The notes below the pieces were generated by a model. That model had not been told where the DNA came from, made no database searches, and saw only the letters and a program-made list of their open reading frames with translations. Below, piece by piece: positions 16,858-26,647 of a DNA stretch of 64,000 nt (position 1 is the first letter of the stretch; each line of letters starts with the position of its first letter). Both the position numbers and the translations under genes were made by a program. The DNA is from an uncultured SAR324 cluster bacterium (GTDB lineage Bacteria; SAR324; NAC60-12). Where the stretch lies: contig CAJJCY010000002.1 in the NCBI GenBank assembly GCA_905182865.1, forward strand, positions 686,001 to 750,000, given 5' to 3'.

Positions 16858-17376
16858 CTAGTTTTCAAGGATCTGCAAAACAAGTCCCACCAAATAAATC
16901 GAGCCCGCAACGACAACCGGTTGTTCCCGATAATCTAAAGCAACTTCCAGTGCATCTTCTGCAGAACTGACATACTTTATTTCAGGAGAATGCGCTAATG
17001 CACCGCACTCATCTAAAAAATATTCCATCATTTCCGGACTTGCTGTTCTTGGTGACGGAATCGGCGTAATAATCAATTTCTCAGCTTGCGAGCACAATTC
17101 CACTAGAGGAGACCACAATGTATCATTCAATTTGTCAGAGGCCATTCCCAAAATCAGTGTAAATGGTATAAGATTATTCTTTGAGATGTATTCTGAAAGT
17201 GCCATCAGGGCATCGCCATTATGGGCTCCGTCCAGCAGCATGGTTTTGAAATCTAGAGAATGTTTGCTCCAAGTAACATTCTGCCGTAAATCGAGACGAC
17301 CAGCTAATTTTATTTTTTTGACGGCTTCAAACCAGATTTGTTTCTTTAGTCTGTCTTCGTTAAACAATACCTGCAT
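16858..17376 (-). CDS. folC: FolC C-terminal part (frameshifted gene)
   Basis: Carries the C-terminal ligase domain of folylpolyglutamate synthase: AGRLDLRQ, LLDGAHNGDAL (the conserved DGAHN), FTLILGMASDK and VVVAGSIYLVG. In the same frame upstream of the ATG at 17376 lies more FolC-like sequence (ITADFFAIPWQ), so this ATG is not a true start. It belongs with the N-terminal part at 17547-18155. Confidence 0.8.
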   Translation of the reverse strand: MQVLFNEDRLKKQIWFEAVKKIKLAGRLDLRQNVTWSKHSLDFKTMLLDGAHNGDALMALSEYISKNNLIPFTLILGMASDKLNDTLWSPLVELCSQAEKLIITPIPSPRTASPEMMEYFLDECGALAHSPEIKYVSSAEDALEVALDYREQPVVVAGSIYLVGLVLQILEN

Positions 17377-17546
17377 TGTACATAAACTTGTCTGAAAACA
17401 TTCCTGCCATGGAATTGCGAAAAAATCGGCAGTAATGTCGGTTCTAGAAACTGCTCAGGGAAAAAATCTTCTACAAAATAAACAGGAACGTTTTTCGCTG
17501 TTGAAGTGTTTTTGCAGCCAAGGTTTTTATTCAGTCGTTGCAATTA

Positions 17547-18155
17547 TTACTGGAATTCCTGTGCGGCGATTCCAGTTTTTTCAGCCGCAATTTCCTCCAA
17601 ATTTCTGCCAAGAACTTCCATATGATCCAAACCAATTCTTGTAATAACGCATATTTTTTTGTCAGTCACATTGGTAGAATCTGCTCGTCCACCCAATCCG
17701 GTTTCCAGGACAACCCACTCCATGTTTTCTGCCATGAATACATGAAAAGCAATTGCTGTTAAAACATCAAAATATGAAAGGTATGGGGTTCCTTTGTAAC
17801 TGCGTGCAATTTTCAAAACGAGGGATGCACTTTGTACAAAGATATTTTTAGAAACATATTGATCATTCAGAGCGATCCTCTCTCTAATATCAATCAAATG
17901 TGGAGATGTGTAGCAACCTGTGGCAATTCCCTCAATACATAATAATCGGCTGATCATTGTTGCTGTCAGGCCTTTGCCGTTGGTTCCTGCAATGTGGATA
18001 ATCTTAAATGCTCTTTCCGGATGCCCCAAATCTTTAAGTAAAAGTCGGATGCCTTCCAATTTACTGATGTCACGTGGTTGAGCACTTGTTTCGTAACTTC
18101 CCCATTGCTCCAGTTCAGAAAGAACTTGTAAATAACTTTTATCAGGCGGAGACAT
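17547..18155 (-). CDS. folC: FolC N-terminal part (dihydrofolate/folylpolyglutamate synthase, frameshifted)
   Basis: FolC adds glutamates to folates and in many bacteria also makes dihydrofolate. This part has the P-loop IAGTNGKG, YTSPHL, the ERI region, ETGLGGRADSTN and GLDHMEVLG, all in the right order. It stops at 17547 just after EKTGIAAQ, where the family continues KPGIPV. That continuation (TGIPVIIATTE) is present one frame over, and the rest of the middle is in another frame, so at least two indels separate it from the C-terminal part ending at 16858. All motifs are intact, which points to sequence error rather than decay. Confidence 0.85.
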   Translation of the reverse strand: MSPPDKSYLQVLSELEQWGSYETSAQPRDISKLEGIRLLLKDLGHPERAFKIIHIAGTNGKGLTATMISRLLCIEGIATGCYTSPHLIDIRERIALNDQYVSKNIFVQSASLVLKIARSYKGTPYLSYFDVLTAIAFHVFMAENMEWVVLETGLGGRADSTNVTDKKICVITRIGLDHMEVLGRNLEEIAAEKTGIAAQEFQ

Positions 18156-18289
18156 TATGATTTTTCAGGAGGAATGCAGCCGAAGTTACTTTAATAAAAT
18201 CGACTTATAAGAACAGATGTAGAGGCTTAGACAGAAATGGCGGGAAAAATTAATTTTTCAGGTTTAGCTAAATAGTACTGAAAAAAGAC

Positions 18290-19144
18290 CTAATCTTTTA
18301 GGTACTTGAAAAATTTACTATTTGCATCCATCAGCAGTGTAGTACCTTCTTGCAGACTGTTTCGATAAACATCATGTGAGCGCAGGAATTTAAAGAAATC
18401 CATGTCTTTCTGATATGCATCAGCATAAATCTTGGTGGCCTTAGCATCAGCTCCACCACGAGTTTCTTCGTTTATTTTCTTTGCTTCCGCAATGATTTCA
18501 ACACGCTCTCTGTCAGCATCAGAACGAATTTTCAAGGATTCCTCTTCACCTTCAGAGCGGTATAGTTTTGCTTGTCGTCTTCGTTCTGCGTTCATTCTTC
18601 CAAAAACTGATTGACTATTTTGTTCAGGCAGGTCGGCACGTTTAATCCGGACATCCAGTATTTCGATTCCAAATTTCTCAGCATTTTTACGGGAACGCAA
18701 AGTTATCGATTCACGAATTTCTTTACGATTTCCGGATACGATTTCCATAAGCGTATGCGCTCCAAGGATTTCACGGGTTTGTGAATAGATAATATCATCC
18801 AACCGAGCATGGGCTCCGTTAGTTGTACGTACGGTTTCATAAAATTTAAGAGGATCAGAAACCCGCCACTTGGAATAGGTATCAACCTTCATTTCTTTTT
18901 TATCTTTGGTGAATACTGCACCCGGATCTGCATCATAATCCTGAAGTCGGTTTTCCATGAAAACAATTCGAGTGACAAATGGTAACTTGAAATTGAGTCC
19001 TGGCTCCAAGACAATGTCAACTGGATCACCTAATAAAATTTCAATTGCATATTGAGTCTTATCTACAATATATGTACTCAAATAAATGGTGCCTATAGCA
19101 ATGAGGATAATAATTCCCCCAAACTTTGTTAGCTTTTCAGACAT
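18290..19144 (-). CDS. hflC: HflC, SPFH-domain protease modulator
   Basis: One N-terminal membrane anchor (about 8-27) followed by an SPFH/band-7 domain (DKTQYAIEILLGDP, EPGLNFKLPF, VDTYSKWRVSD) and a long charged coiled coil (about 180-240, RRRQAKLYRSEGEE). In bacteria HflC pairs with HflK around the FtsH protease in the inner membrane. The 284 residues and the AEKFGIEILDVRIKR stretch are typical HflC. No hflK lies beside it; the upstream region faces the other way. Confidence 0.9.
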   Translation of the reverse strand: MSEKLTKFGGIIILIAIGTIYLSTYIVDKTQYAIEILLGDPVDIVLEPGLNFKLPFVTRIVFMENRLQDYDADPGAVFTKDKKEMKVDTYSKWRVSDPLKFYETVRTTNGAHARLDDIIYSQTREILGAHTLMEIVSGNRKEIRESITLRSRKNAEKFGIEILDVRIKRADLPEQNSQSVFGRMNAERRRQAKLYRSEGEEESLKIRSDADRERVEIIAEAKKINEETRGGADAKATKIYADAYQKDMDFFKFLRSHDVYRNSLQEGTTLLMDANSKFFKYLKD

Positions 19145-19306
19145 ATTTTATTACCTAAAAAAAATGAAAAAGTAGAAGTTGACACTAATTTTTGACAAAA
19201 TGGGAGTGGCAACTATTATCCTGTTCATAATTGTCGGAAATGTCGTAACTCTTGTCAAGTTGAAATAGTTAAACGAGCCAGAAGCTCCATCTAATTTAAA
19301 TAAAGT

Positions 19307-19567
19307 ATGTTAAAACTGCGATCTCCAAGTCAACAGGACAAATACTCTATTGGCATGCGTCAAATCGAAAAAATGTTAAAAGAAATGCAGACTAGTGGAA
19401 AGGATTTATCCCGCTTAAAACTCAAGAAATTTCAAAAAACTCACCACATCGATTGTAAATGTAAATTATGTGAAAATGCCAAAACAAAAAATGATCTGCG
19501 TCTCCGTGGACTCCTCGAGGACGGTTTCAAGGTTTATGTGGCGGGCGATAAAAAAAATACTCAGTGA
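19307..19567 (+). CDS. Small Cys-cluster protein, unknown
   Basis: 86 residues, basic, with a central HHIDCKCKLCENA motif (His-His then Cys-x-Cys-x-x-Cys), which could bind a metal. Its stop overlaps the start of prmA (ATGA), so the two are co-translated. No family recognised. Conservation of this pairing in relatives would show whether it supports PrmA or ribosome modification. Confidence 0.55.
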   Translation: MLKLRSPSQQDKYSIGMRQIEKMLKEMQTSGKDLSRLKLKKFQKTHHIDCKCKLCENAKTKNDLRLRGLLEDGFKVYVAGDKKNTQ

Positions 19568-20091
19568 TGCAAAATAATTTAGCTCTTAACGAAACCTATT
19601 TCAGCTTTTGTTGTACCATTCCTGCAGAGTTGGTAGAACTTTGGAATTGGTTTTGTTTTGAAAAAGGTGCGCTTGGTACAGAAACTTTGCAAGAATCTTC
19701 ACTGGAGTCTAGACTCAAGATTTTCTACCCAAAAAAACCAGACGGTGGTGCACAAAAATTATTTGAATGTTTCCAAAGTGAATTGAATGCAAAGCTTGAA
19801 ATTATAATTCACGAAGAAGGTAGCCATCCGGTTGAAAATTGGCAGGCAAACTGGCGTGAACATTTTCATCCTGTAAAGGTTGGACAATCACTGATCATTC
19901 TTCCATCATGGAAAACCGAAATAGAACTTTCCGGAAGACATCCGGTGTGGATTGATCCAGGTCAAGGTTTTGGAACTGGGCATCATCAAACCACTTATAT
20001 GATGTTGCAGCATATTTTGGATCTAGAATTGGAAGGAGCATCTGTTTTAGACATGGGTTGTGGAATCCGGTGTGTTGCGCCATGCGTTTAG
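19564..20091 (+). CDS. prmA: PrmA N-terminal part (ribosomal protein L11 methyltransferase, frameshifted)
   Basis: PrmA methylates ribosomal protein L11 using SAM. This part has the N-terminal substrate-recognition domain, then NWQANWREHFHPVKVG, the PGQGFGTGHHQTT motif and the start of the SAM-binding motif VLDMGCG. It is then thrown out of frame (IRCVAPCV stop). The neighbouring frame continues GCGSGVLRHAF, exactly as expected, and a second shift near 20112 leads into DIEAEAVAEVERN. The combined gene, 19564-20451, gives about 296 residues, the usual length. Confidence 0.85.
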   Translation: MMQNNLALNETYFSFCCTIPAELVELWNWFCFEKGALGTETLQESSLESRLKIFYPKKPDGGAQKLFECFQSELNAKLEIIIHEEGSHPVENWQANWREHFHPVKVGQSLIILPSWKTEIELSGRHPVWIDPGQGFGTGHHQTTYMMLQHILDLELEGASVLDMGCGIRCVAPCV

Positions 20092-20112
20092 CAGTCAAGA
20101 AAGTGAGCCCGT

Positions 20113-20451
20113 TTGGATATTGAAGCTGAAGCAGTAGCGGAAGTTGAACGTAACTGCGAACTGAATGGTCTGTCAGGAAGGATCATTGGCCACGTCGGAC
20201 AACCTTCCTTTCTGAAAAAACCAGCACCTCTTGTAATCAGTAATATGCTTCTGTCTGAATTGTTGGATATACGTCTGGATCTAATTAGGCTGACAAGTCC
20301 GGGTGGAACTTTGATCTGCAGCGGATTATTTGGAAAACAAGAAGAAGAATTAAGAAACTCTTTAACGGAAATGGGTTTTGTCTATCGTGCTTCGTTGGAG
20401 CGGGAAAACTGGAATTCGATTCAGTTTCAAAGTTTTAGTAAAGAAAGCTGA
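20113..20451 (+). CDS. prmA: PrmA C-terminal part (frameshifted gene)
   Basis: Continues the Rossmann methyltransferase domain: the acidic SAM-ribose residue in DIEAEAVAEVERN, then APLVISNMLLSELL (the equivalent of the family's ANIL motif) and GGTLICSGLF. The TTG at 20113 is only the first possible start in this frame, not a genuine one. Confidence 0.8.
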   Translation: MDIEAEAVAEVERNCELNGLSGRIIGHVGQPSFLKKPAPLVISNMLLSELLDIRLDLIRLTSPGGTLICSGLFGKQEEELRNSLTEMGFVYRASLERENWNSIQFQSFSKES

Positions 20452-20464
20452 TGTGAGAAAATAT

Positions 20465-20792
20465 ATGCGGCAATCCTGCCTAATTGTCTGTTGTTTGTTT
20501 ATTTCTCTGTTGGTCTTGTCAAACTAATTTGCATTCGGGAAAAATTCAGTTCGAAAGATCTACCATGGGCGCAAGCTGAAATCTTGATCCTCTCACAACA
20601 TCCTTACTGGCTGCCCCTGCTTCATTATCCTTCCCATTCTCCAATGGTTTGTTTATGGCGCAGTGAAATTCAAAACCCCCCTCTTTCTTTCTTGATCCGG
20701 ATGGGAATGTTAATCCGGCTACAGAACTAAGGAAGACACTGGAAGCACAGCTTTCTCCTGTAGAAAATATTTTGATTTTAATGTTTGACTGA
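20465..20792 (+). pseudogene. Possible broken gene for a small exported protein
   Basis: An ATG at 20465 opens a signal-peptide-like stretch (RQSCLIVCCLFISLLVLS) that hits a stop after about 20 residues. Protein-like sequence then continues in changing frames, ending in a coherent segment (FLDPDGNVNP, then LSPVENILILMFD) with a TGA at 20790. Three or more indels would be needed to restore it. It lies between prmA and a membrane protein on the same strand. Low confidence; no family recognised. Confidence 0.3.
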
Positions 20793-20906
20793 GGCTTTTT
20801 TATATCGGTAACATCACATAGATGTTTGACTCTTTGCCTGCAGGTCAACTAAAATAAAGTGGTCTTTATTAACAAAATTCAATTAGTAAAAGTACATCCT
20901 TTTAAG

Positions 20907-21287
20907 ATGCTCATGACAAAAGAATCAATTGAACGTGCACTCACTGCATCATTGACCTTGATGCTCGGATTGGCAACGTTGGACCTTGCTTTATACATCT
21001 GGGCCGGCACTGCAGTTTTAACTGTTGTAGCTCATGGAATGTCGCTGTGGCTTGTGCTGCGTTACCGTTTGATTTTTGACCTGGTCAAACTTCTTGAAAC
21101 GGGTGCTCTTTTTTTTGATTTGTACCTGATCAACCAGTACGGATACGCCGTTGCCTCTCCGGTTGCAACTCTTTTTGCCATTATTCACATCTCGCTGAAT
21201 AAAGAATATCATCTGAATAAATTAAAAAGTGATCTGGATAAGGTGCTTGCATCAAAACAACAAGATGTAGAAGATGACGAAAAGTGA
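20907..21287 (+). CDS. Small multi-span membrane protein, unknown
   Basis: About 126 residues from the ATG at 20907. The frame opens earlier at 20859, but that would add a polar leader. Three or four hydrophobic segments (ALTASLTLMLGLATLDLAL, AVLTVVAHGMSLWLVL, LLETGALFFDLYLI, VASPVATLFAIIHISL) are followed by a charged tail ending DVEDDEK. Inner-membrane location is clear; function is not. Confidence 0.55.
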   Translation: MLMTKESIERALTASLTLMLGLATLDLALYIWAGTAVLTVVAHGMSLWLVLRYRLIFDLVKLLETGALFFDLYLINQYGYAVASPVATLFAIIHISLNKEYHLNKLKSDLDKVLASKQQDVEDDEK

Positions 21288-21345
21288 AAAATAAAATCAA
21301 GGTACAAAAATAAACAGAATCAGCTTCACTGAAAAATTAATTTTG

Positions 21346-22527
21346 ATGAAAATTTCTGAAACAACAACAATTGGTTTTGCTTCTGCAGGGCATACGCTTT
21401 GTCACTTACTCACCTTGCTTTTTCCAACGGTACTTCTTGCCCTGGAAGTGGAATTTGGGTTAAGCTTCAAGGAGTTGGCTACATTGGCGGTTCCGGGTGC
21501 CTTCCTTTTTGGAGCAGGTGCGTTACCGGCAGGTTGGCTTGGTGACAGATGGAGAAAAACCACCCTGCTGGAAATATATTTTTACGGCACCGGAGCTATG
21601 TCAATTCTAACCGGATTTGCCCAAACACCTTTGATGCTTTCCGTGGGTCTGGCCGGTATCGGAATATTTGCATCAATCTATCATCCTGTAGGTATGTCCT
21701 GGCTGGTTTCCAGAACATCCAAAACCGGAACTGCTCTGGGATTTAATGGACTGTTTGGCAGTATTGGTTTTTTTTTGGCTCCTCTGGTTGCAGGAACATT
21801 AACCGGGTTATGGAGTTGGCGGACAGCGTTTTTCGTACCCGGGATTGTCTGTTTGGTTGTGGGGTTTCTCTTCAGCATTTCGTTGAGGACTATTCTGAAA
21901 GATGAAGAAACGCCTATGCAGAAAATAGTATCCGGATCCAGCTCACCAAATAGTATCTGGATGACTTTTGGTTTAATGGCAGTAGCCTTGTTTTTCTCCG
22001 GTATGTTTCATCAGATTATACAGTTTTCACTTCCCAAAGATTTTGATCTCAGGGTTCTCTTTACATCAGGTTCCTTGTTGGGTACAGGATCGATGGTGGC
22101 TCTGGTTTATGCAGCCGGAGCAGTTGGTCAACTGCTGTGCGGACGCATGGCGGATCGTTTCTCAGAGCGTCAACTTTATTTAACTTTGTTTTTAATCACA
22201 GTTCCGCTTGTTGCCCTGGCCAGTCAGCTCACCGAAATACCGCTGGTTTTGATCATGATGCTCGTTGTTTTTTTTAGCGCCGGAGCACTACCTGTGGAAA
22301 ATACTTTGCTTGTCCGCTATGTTCCAAGTCACAGGCATGGTCTGTTTTTCGGTATGAAATTTTTGCTGGGTTTTGGATTTGCTGCCTCAGGAATTTATTT
22401 GTCGGGATGGATTTTTGATCTCACCGGAAGTTTTGTCTGGCTTTACGGACTACTGGTTTTACTGGCAAGCAGTGTAGCAGCCATTGCTTTTTTCCTTCCC
22501 GGACAACGTGTCCTCCAACCAGCCTGA
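21346..22527 (+). CDS. MFS transporter, fosmidomycin-resistance-like
   Basis: About 393 residues with roughly twelve membrane spans. The MFS loop signature is present as GWLGDRWRKTTLL between spans 2 and 3, and GRMADRFSERQL at the equivalent place in the second half. The start GHTLCHLLTLLFP with spaced histidines resembles Fsr-type exporters. TTG at 21343 and ATG at 21346 are adjacent possible starts. Its end overlaps the hydrolase start, suggesting co-expression. Drug or metabolite export is the likely role; the substrate is unknown. Confidence 0.82.
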   Translation: MKISETTTIGFASAGHTLCHLLTLLFPTVLLALEVEFGLSFKELATLAVPGAFLFGAGALPAGWLGDRWRKTTLLEIYFYGTGAMSILTGFAQTPLMLSVGLAGIGIFASIYHPVGMSWLVSRTSKTGTALGFNGLFGSIGFFLAPLVAGTLTGLWSWRTAFFVPGIVCLVVGFLFSISLRTILKDEETPMQKIVSGSSSPNSIWMTFGLMAVALFFSGMFHQIIQFSLPKDFDLRVLFTSGSLLGTGSMVALVYAAGAVGQLLCGRMADRFSERQLYLTLFLITVPLVALASQLTEIPLVLIMMLVVFFSAGALPVENTLLVRYVPSHRHGLFFGMKFLLGFGFAASGIYLSGWIFDLTGSFVWLYGLLVLLASSVAAIAFFLPGQRVLQPA

Positions 22528-23329
22528 GCTACATCTCCAACAATTTTCAAAAATTTTGAATCTCTTATCAAACGGCAAAAAACTGGAATCAATCTGGTAT
22601 GGTCCACCTCCGGAAGAAGCCCCGACGCTGTTATTTCTTCATGAAGGGCTAGGCTGTGTTTCAATGTGGCGCGACTTTCCTGAAAAACTGTCCCAACAAA
22701 CCGGATGCGGTGCCATGGTATACAGCAGGCTTGGTTACGGTAATTCGGATGCGTGTGAACTTCCTCGTTCCTTAAATTTTATGCATCCGGAGGGATTGGA
22801 AGTACTTCCGGAAATTATAGTGCAATGTAAAATCAACAAATGCATTTTAGTGGGTCACTCAGATGGAGCTTCGATTGCTTTAATTTATGCAGGAGAAAAC
22901 TCTACCGAATCTTTACTTGGAATAGTTACAGAGGCACCACACGTTTTTTGTGAACAGCTCACGATTCGTTCCATCGAAAAAGTGGGTGAGCAGTTTCGCT
23001 CCGGAAATCTCCGGGAACTTCTCAAAAAACATCATGGAAGTAATATCGACTGTGCTTTCAAAGGCTGGTTGGACGTCTGGCTTCATCCCGATTTTGCAGA
23101 ATGGAACATCGAATCGTGTTTACCTAAAATTATGGTTCCGCAATTAGTCATCCAGGGTAACGACGACGAATACGGAACCTCTGCCCAGGTCGAGGCGATT
23201 GTCCGTCAATCCGGAAGTATAGTAGAAACTTGCTTTTTGGACAACTGTGGTCATTCTCCGCATCGGGATCAGGAAACACAAACTTTGGAATTCATGACCC
23301 AATTCGTCCGGAACTTGCTTGATAGATAG
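22484..23329 (+). CDS. Alpha/beta hydrolase
   Basis: About 275-280 residues of an alpha/beta-hydrolase fold. The oxyanion region is LLFLHEGLGCVSMW, the nucleophile elbow is VGHSDGAS (Ser near 128), the acid is in QGNDDEYG, and the catalytic His is in DNCGHSPHRD. The start is either TTG at 22484 or GTG at 22508; both lie inside the MFS gene end, so the two are coupled. Cytoplasmic. The cap region gives no substrate clue. Confidence 0.85.
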   Translation: MLFSFPDNVSSNQPELHLQQFSKILNLLSNGKKLESIWYGPPPEEAPTLLFLHEGLGCVSMWRDFPEKLSQQTGCGAMVYSRLGYGNSDACELPRSLNFMHPEGLEVLPEIIVQCKINKCILVGHSDGASIALIYAGENSTESLLGIVTEAPHVFCEQLTIRSIEKVGEQFRSGNLRELLKKHHGSNIDCAFKGWLDVWLHPDFAEWNIESCLPKIMVPQLVIQGNDDEYGTSAQVEAIVRQSGSIVETCFLDNCGHSPHRDQETQTLEFMTQFVRNLLDR

Positions 23330-23471
23330 AAAACACCAGAAACTTGTTTGCCAATTCACTTGCGTTTTTTTAGCACAGGCTTTAGCTTTAGCAGATAAAA
23401 ATTAGTTCTGGACTGCTCAAATATAAAATTATTATTTAACACATTCAATTAATTCAGCTAATTTCCAAACT

Positions 23472-23930
23472 ATGCCTACTGTACTTCTGCTAAATGGTCC
23501 AAACCTTAATTTACTGGGAACTCGTGAACCAGAAATATACGGTTCAATGAATTTAAGTGGAATTGAAGAACAAGTTTCTGCCGTACTTCATGAACACAAA
23601 ATCGAATGTGAAACCTTCCAGTCAAATTCAGAAGGAGAACTTATTGACTGGCTTCATCAGCACAAGAATGCAGATTTTTTGCTTTTGAATCCGGGCGCAC
23701 TGACCCACACCAGTATTGGGCTGCGGGATGCCGTGCTGGGTATAGAAATGCCATTTCTGGAAATCCACCTTTCTAACGTTCATCAACGGGAGGAATTTCG
23801 GCATCACTCTTTTTTTTCAGACATCGCAGTTGGGTCATTGGTTGGACTTGGAGTTAAAGGATATTTGCTGGGAGCCCAATTTGCCGTAGATTATATTGAG
23901 CAGGAAGGAACATCTGCAGCCAACAGATGA
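23472..23930 (+). CDS. aroQ: 3-dehydroquinate dehydratase, type II
   Basis: Converts 3-dehydroquinate to 3-dehydroshikimate in the shikimate pathway. The 152 residues are typical of the small type II enzyme. The signature LLNGPNLNLLGTREPEIYG at the start carries the catalytic Arg and Tyr; NPGALTHTSIGLRDA (the family usually has NPGAYTHTS) and EIHLSNVHQREEFRHHS follow. The one Tyr-to-Leu change is not at the catalytic Tyr. Confidence 0.95.
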   Translation: MPTVLLLNGPNLNLLGTREPEIYGSMNLSGIEEQVSAVLHEHKIECETFQSNSEGELIDWLHQHKNADFLLLNPGALTHTSIGLRDAVLGIEMPFLEIHLSNVHQREEFRHHSFFSDIAVGSLVGLGVKGYLLGAQFAVDYIEQEGTSAANR

Positions 23931-23973
23931 TCCTATTAATCACCATCCGTCCTTCCAGATTTTACTGCCTGTT

Positions 23974-24991
23974 ATGAGAATTTCCTCAACCTCCATATTT
24001 TTATCATTCAACGTTTTTCTTGTCGGAGTTGCCTCGTACATGGGAGGTTCACTTCTGAGTACGTGGCTGCAGAAGGAGGTCTTGTCGATATCCGTTTCAT
24101 CTCCAGAATCTTACCAGATTCAAACGGAGGAGCTACCCAGAGATTCTGGTAAATCCATAAATTTTTTTGAAGTAATTTTGGAGCGCAATATTTTTAATGC
24201 CCAAAAAACTGAAATAGAATTACCACCTCTTCTTCCGGAACCAGAAATAATAACTCTGGAAACTTCAGATGAAGAAGCAGTAGAACATACCCGATTGGCT
24301 ATAGCACTTGCAGGAACAATGATCTATGGAGCTAAAAGCTCCTTTGCATTTATTAGCAAGAAAGAGAGTCTACACAAATATGTCATATATGGAATTGGTG
24401 AATGTTTTGATGCAAAGACAATTTTGCGTGAAAAAGAATGTAATTCTGAGAGTGTAAAAGTACTTGATATCAAGGATCGCTGGGTTTTGATTCTTCACAA
24501 GGAGACAAAACAGGCCCTTTGGATGGTAAGTCCAGTTGGAGCAGAAGAAGTGTCTACAGCAGTTCAACCAAAGAATGTTAAAACTAAAACTAAAACGACG
24601 CAAAAAACTACTGCTCTTGTGGTTCCACCAAAAGAAAAAGCTGTTACTAAAAATTCTGCTTTACCGTCAATTCCGGCTGAAGGTGAAAATACTTTTCATT
24701 TTCAGCGGGTCTGGGTAGATGAACAACTCGAAAATTTTGGGCAGCTGCTGAATGACGCCAGAATTGTTCCTACAATGAAAGATGAAAAACCTTATTTCAT
24801 GTTTCAGTATATCAAAGAAAAAAGTATCTACGGTTTCTATGGGATTGAAACCAAATGATATCATTTTAGAAATTAACGGCTTTCTGGTGGACACAGTAGG
24901 CAAGGCGCTCAGGTTACTGGAAGTGCTTCAATCTGAAAGGGAAATCTCACTAAAGGTTGAACGAGGGAATTTCAAATTCTATTTTAATTAA
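23974..24991 (+). CDS. gspC: GspC-like type II secretion protein (frameshifted near 24840)
   Basis: GspC links the inner-membrane platform to the secretin in type II secretion. From the ATG at 23974 (open from 23896, overlapping aroQ) there is a short cytoplasmic start, one membrane span, the motif [13 protein letters not shown] typical of the GspC homology region, and a Lys/Thr-rich linker. The C-terminal PDZ-like domain is split: the first frame stops at 24858, while the neighbouring frame gives [17 protein letters not shown] and runs to 24991. Joined, it is about 338 residues. No other gsp genes are adjacent. Confidence 0.75.
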
Positions 24992-25026
24992 AGTAAACCA
25001 AATTGGAACTTTAACGGAAACGATTA

Positions 25027-26562
25027 ATGCAGTTCAAATGGCACAAAACCGGTTTGATCGAATTGATTTTTTTACTGGCTGCGCTGATTTGGATTTCCTT
25101 CCGTTACCATGAAACACTTAATTTGCTTCACCCGGAATGGATTATTCTAGGTCTTGGCCTTGGGTTTTTATGGTGTCTGCGTCATAAATTATATCTTCCA
25201 CTCTTTTTGCTTCTCTTGATCGCAGGTACCTTGCTGCACCAATGGTTTGTTGTACTTCCAAACAGCCTGAAATGGCTGCAGGAAGAGATTTCTGCAGAAG
25301 AAGCAATTATGGTGAATGGAAAGATTCAGGAGCGCATAGTTGAAAATGGAACCATCCGTCTTCAACTGAATTCAGTTGATGTCATCAAAGGTGAACAAAA
25401 ACAATGGTTACCGGAAGCAATCTTGAGCTTTCCGGAAAACAGCCGCAGAATTTCAAGTTTTTATCGTGGACGTAAGCTGCAGGTAATTGGTAGGTTGGAT
25501 CATGTCAGCATTAAAAAAAATCGTCTTAATTTAGCTTTTTCAAAATTTCGGTATCGTAACGCAATTTCTCCACAAACAAAGCTCTCCCGTAAACGAAACA
25601 GTTGGGTAAGGCAATTGACAGACAGGGCCGAATATCATCTTTCCAATCAGGCTCTTGCACTTTATTTACCACTGACTTTAGCCAAGCGTTCATACGATTC
25701 ACGTTCCACCGCAAAGATTTTTCAGGAAACCGGAATGGCACACCTCTTGGCTATCAGCGGACTGCATATCGGCTTAATCTACGGAATTATACTAGGACTT
25801 GTTCGCTGGCTCGGTCGCCTCTCAAACCGGTTTTTGGAACATCCCCGTTTTTATGGTATAACCCACCTGATTTCTCTGACAGGTATTTGGTTCTATCTGT
25901 TGTTAATTGGCATGCCCACACCGGCATTTCGTGCGGTTTGTATGCTGAGCTTACTGGTTGCCGGTCGATTACTCGGTCAAGTTCATAACCCTTTGTATGC
26001 CCTTTTTGCCACAGCATTCTTTTTTATTTTCCTTAATCCAGCAGTTATTTACGAAGTTTCATTTCAGCTATCATTCATTGCCGTTTTTTTTATATTATGG
26101 TTCCTGCCTCTTTATCCACAGCCTCACGAAAATGATGTATTTTGGAAACGAACATTTAAATACGGCTTGATTAGTTTTGCCATTACAAGCTCAGTCATGC
26201 TCGGCACCTGGCCTGTGGTAGCAAGTATTTTTGGACGTATTTCACTGGAAACATTCTGGCTAAATATGATCATGGTGCCGCTTCTTGGTCTATTTGTTTT
26301 ACCTTTCTGCCTGCTGACTTTGGTGGTGAGCGCATTGTCTTTGGGTAATCCTCCATTCGGAATTTTGGAAAACGGTATATTTTCGCTGACTGAGCTTGTT
26401 GTAGAGGGTTGGTTTGCAGTTCTGCAAAACCTGCATCGCTGGGGTGACTGGGCATCGTTTCCGCTTACTTTAGACTGGGGACCACCTCAATTTATTCTGT
26501 ATTACGCTATCATTTTGGGCTTTGGAAAATTGCTGACAGACCGATTCCGAAAAACTAGCTAA
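25027..26562 (+). CDS. comEC: ComEC/Rec2-family DNA uptake channel, lacking the MBL domain
   Basis: ComEC moves single-stranded DNA across the inner membrane in natural transformation. The 511 residues include the N-terminal DUF4131 region ([18 protein letters not shown] near 96) and the competence membrane domain with [11 protein letters not shown] near 240 and [10 protein letters not shown] near 300. The C-terminal metallo-beta-lactamase-like domain of full ComEC (~750 residues) is absent. There is a natural stop with no sign of a frameshift into such a domain. Known short forms exist in other bacteria. It starts 35 bp after gspC ends. Confidence 0.85.
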   Translation: MQFKWHKTGLIELIFLLAALIWISFRYHETLNLLHPEWIILGLGLGFLWCLRHKLYLPLFLLLLIAGTLLHQWFVVLPNSLKWLQEEISAEEAIMVNGKIQERIVENGTIRLQLNSVDVIKGEQKQWLPEAILSFPENSRRISSFYRGRKLQVIGRLDHVSIKKNRLNLAFSKFRYRNAISPQTKLSRKRNSWVRQLTDRAEYHLSNQALALYLPLTLAKRSYDSRSTAKIFQETGMAHLLAISGLHIGLIYGIILGLVRWLGRLSNRFLEHPRFYGITHLISLTGIWFYLLLIGMPTPAFRAVCMLSLLVAGRLLGQVHNPLYALFATAFFFIFLNPAVIYEVSFQLSFIAVFFILWFLPLYPQPHENDVFWKRTFKYGLISFAITSSVMLGTWPVVASIFGRISLETFWLNMIMVPLLGLFVLPFCLLTLVVSALSLGNPPFGILENGIFSLTELVVEGWFAVLQNLHRWGDWASFPLTLDWGPPQFILYYAIILGFGKLLTDRFRKTS

Positions 26563-26647
26563 TAACTATGTAAATCATTGTAATGCAAGTAACCTCTGCG
26601 CAATAATTTCCAGGCTATGAATCTAAATTTAATAGAAAAGTTTCTGT

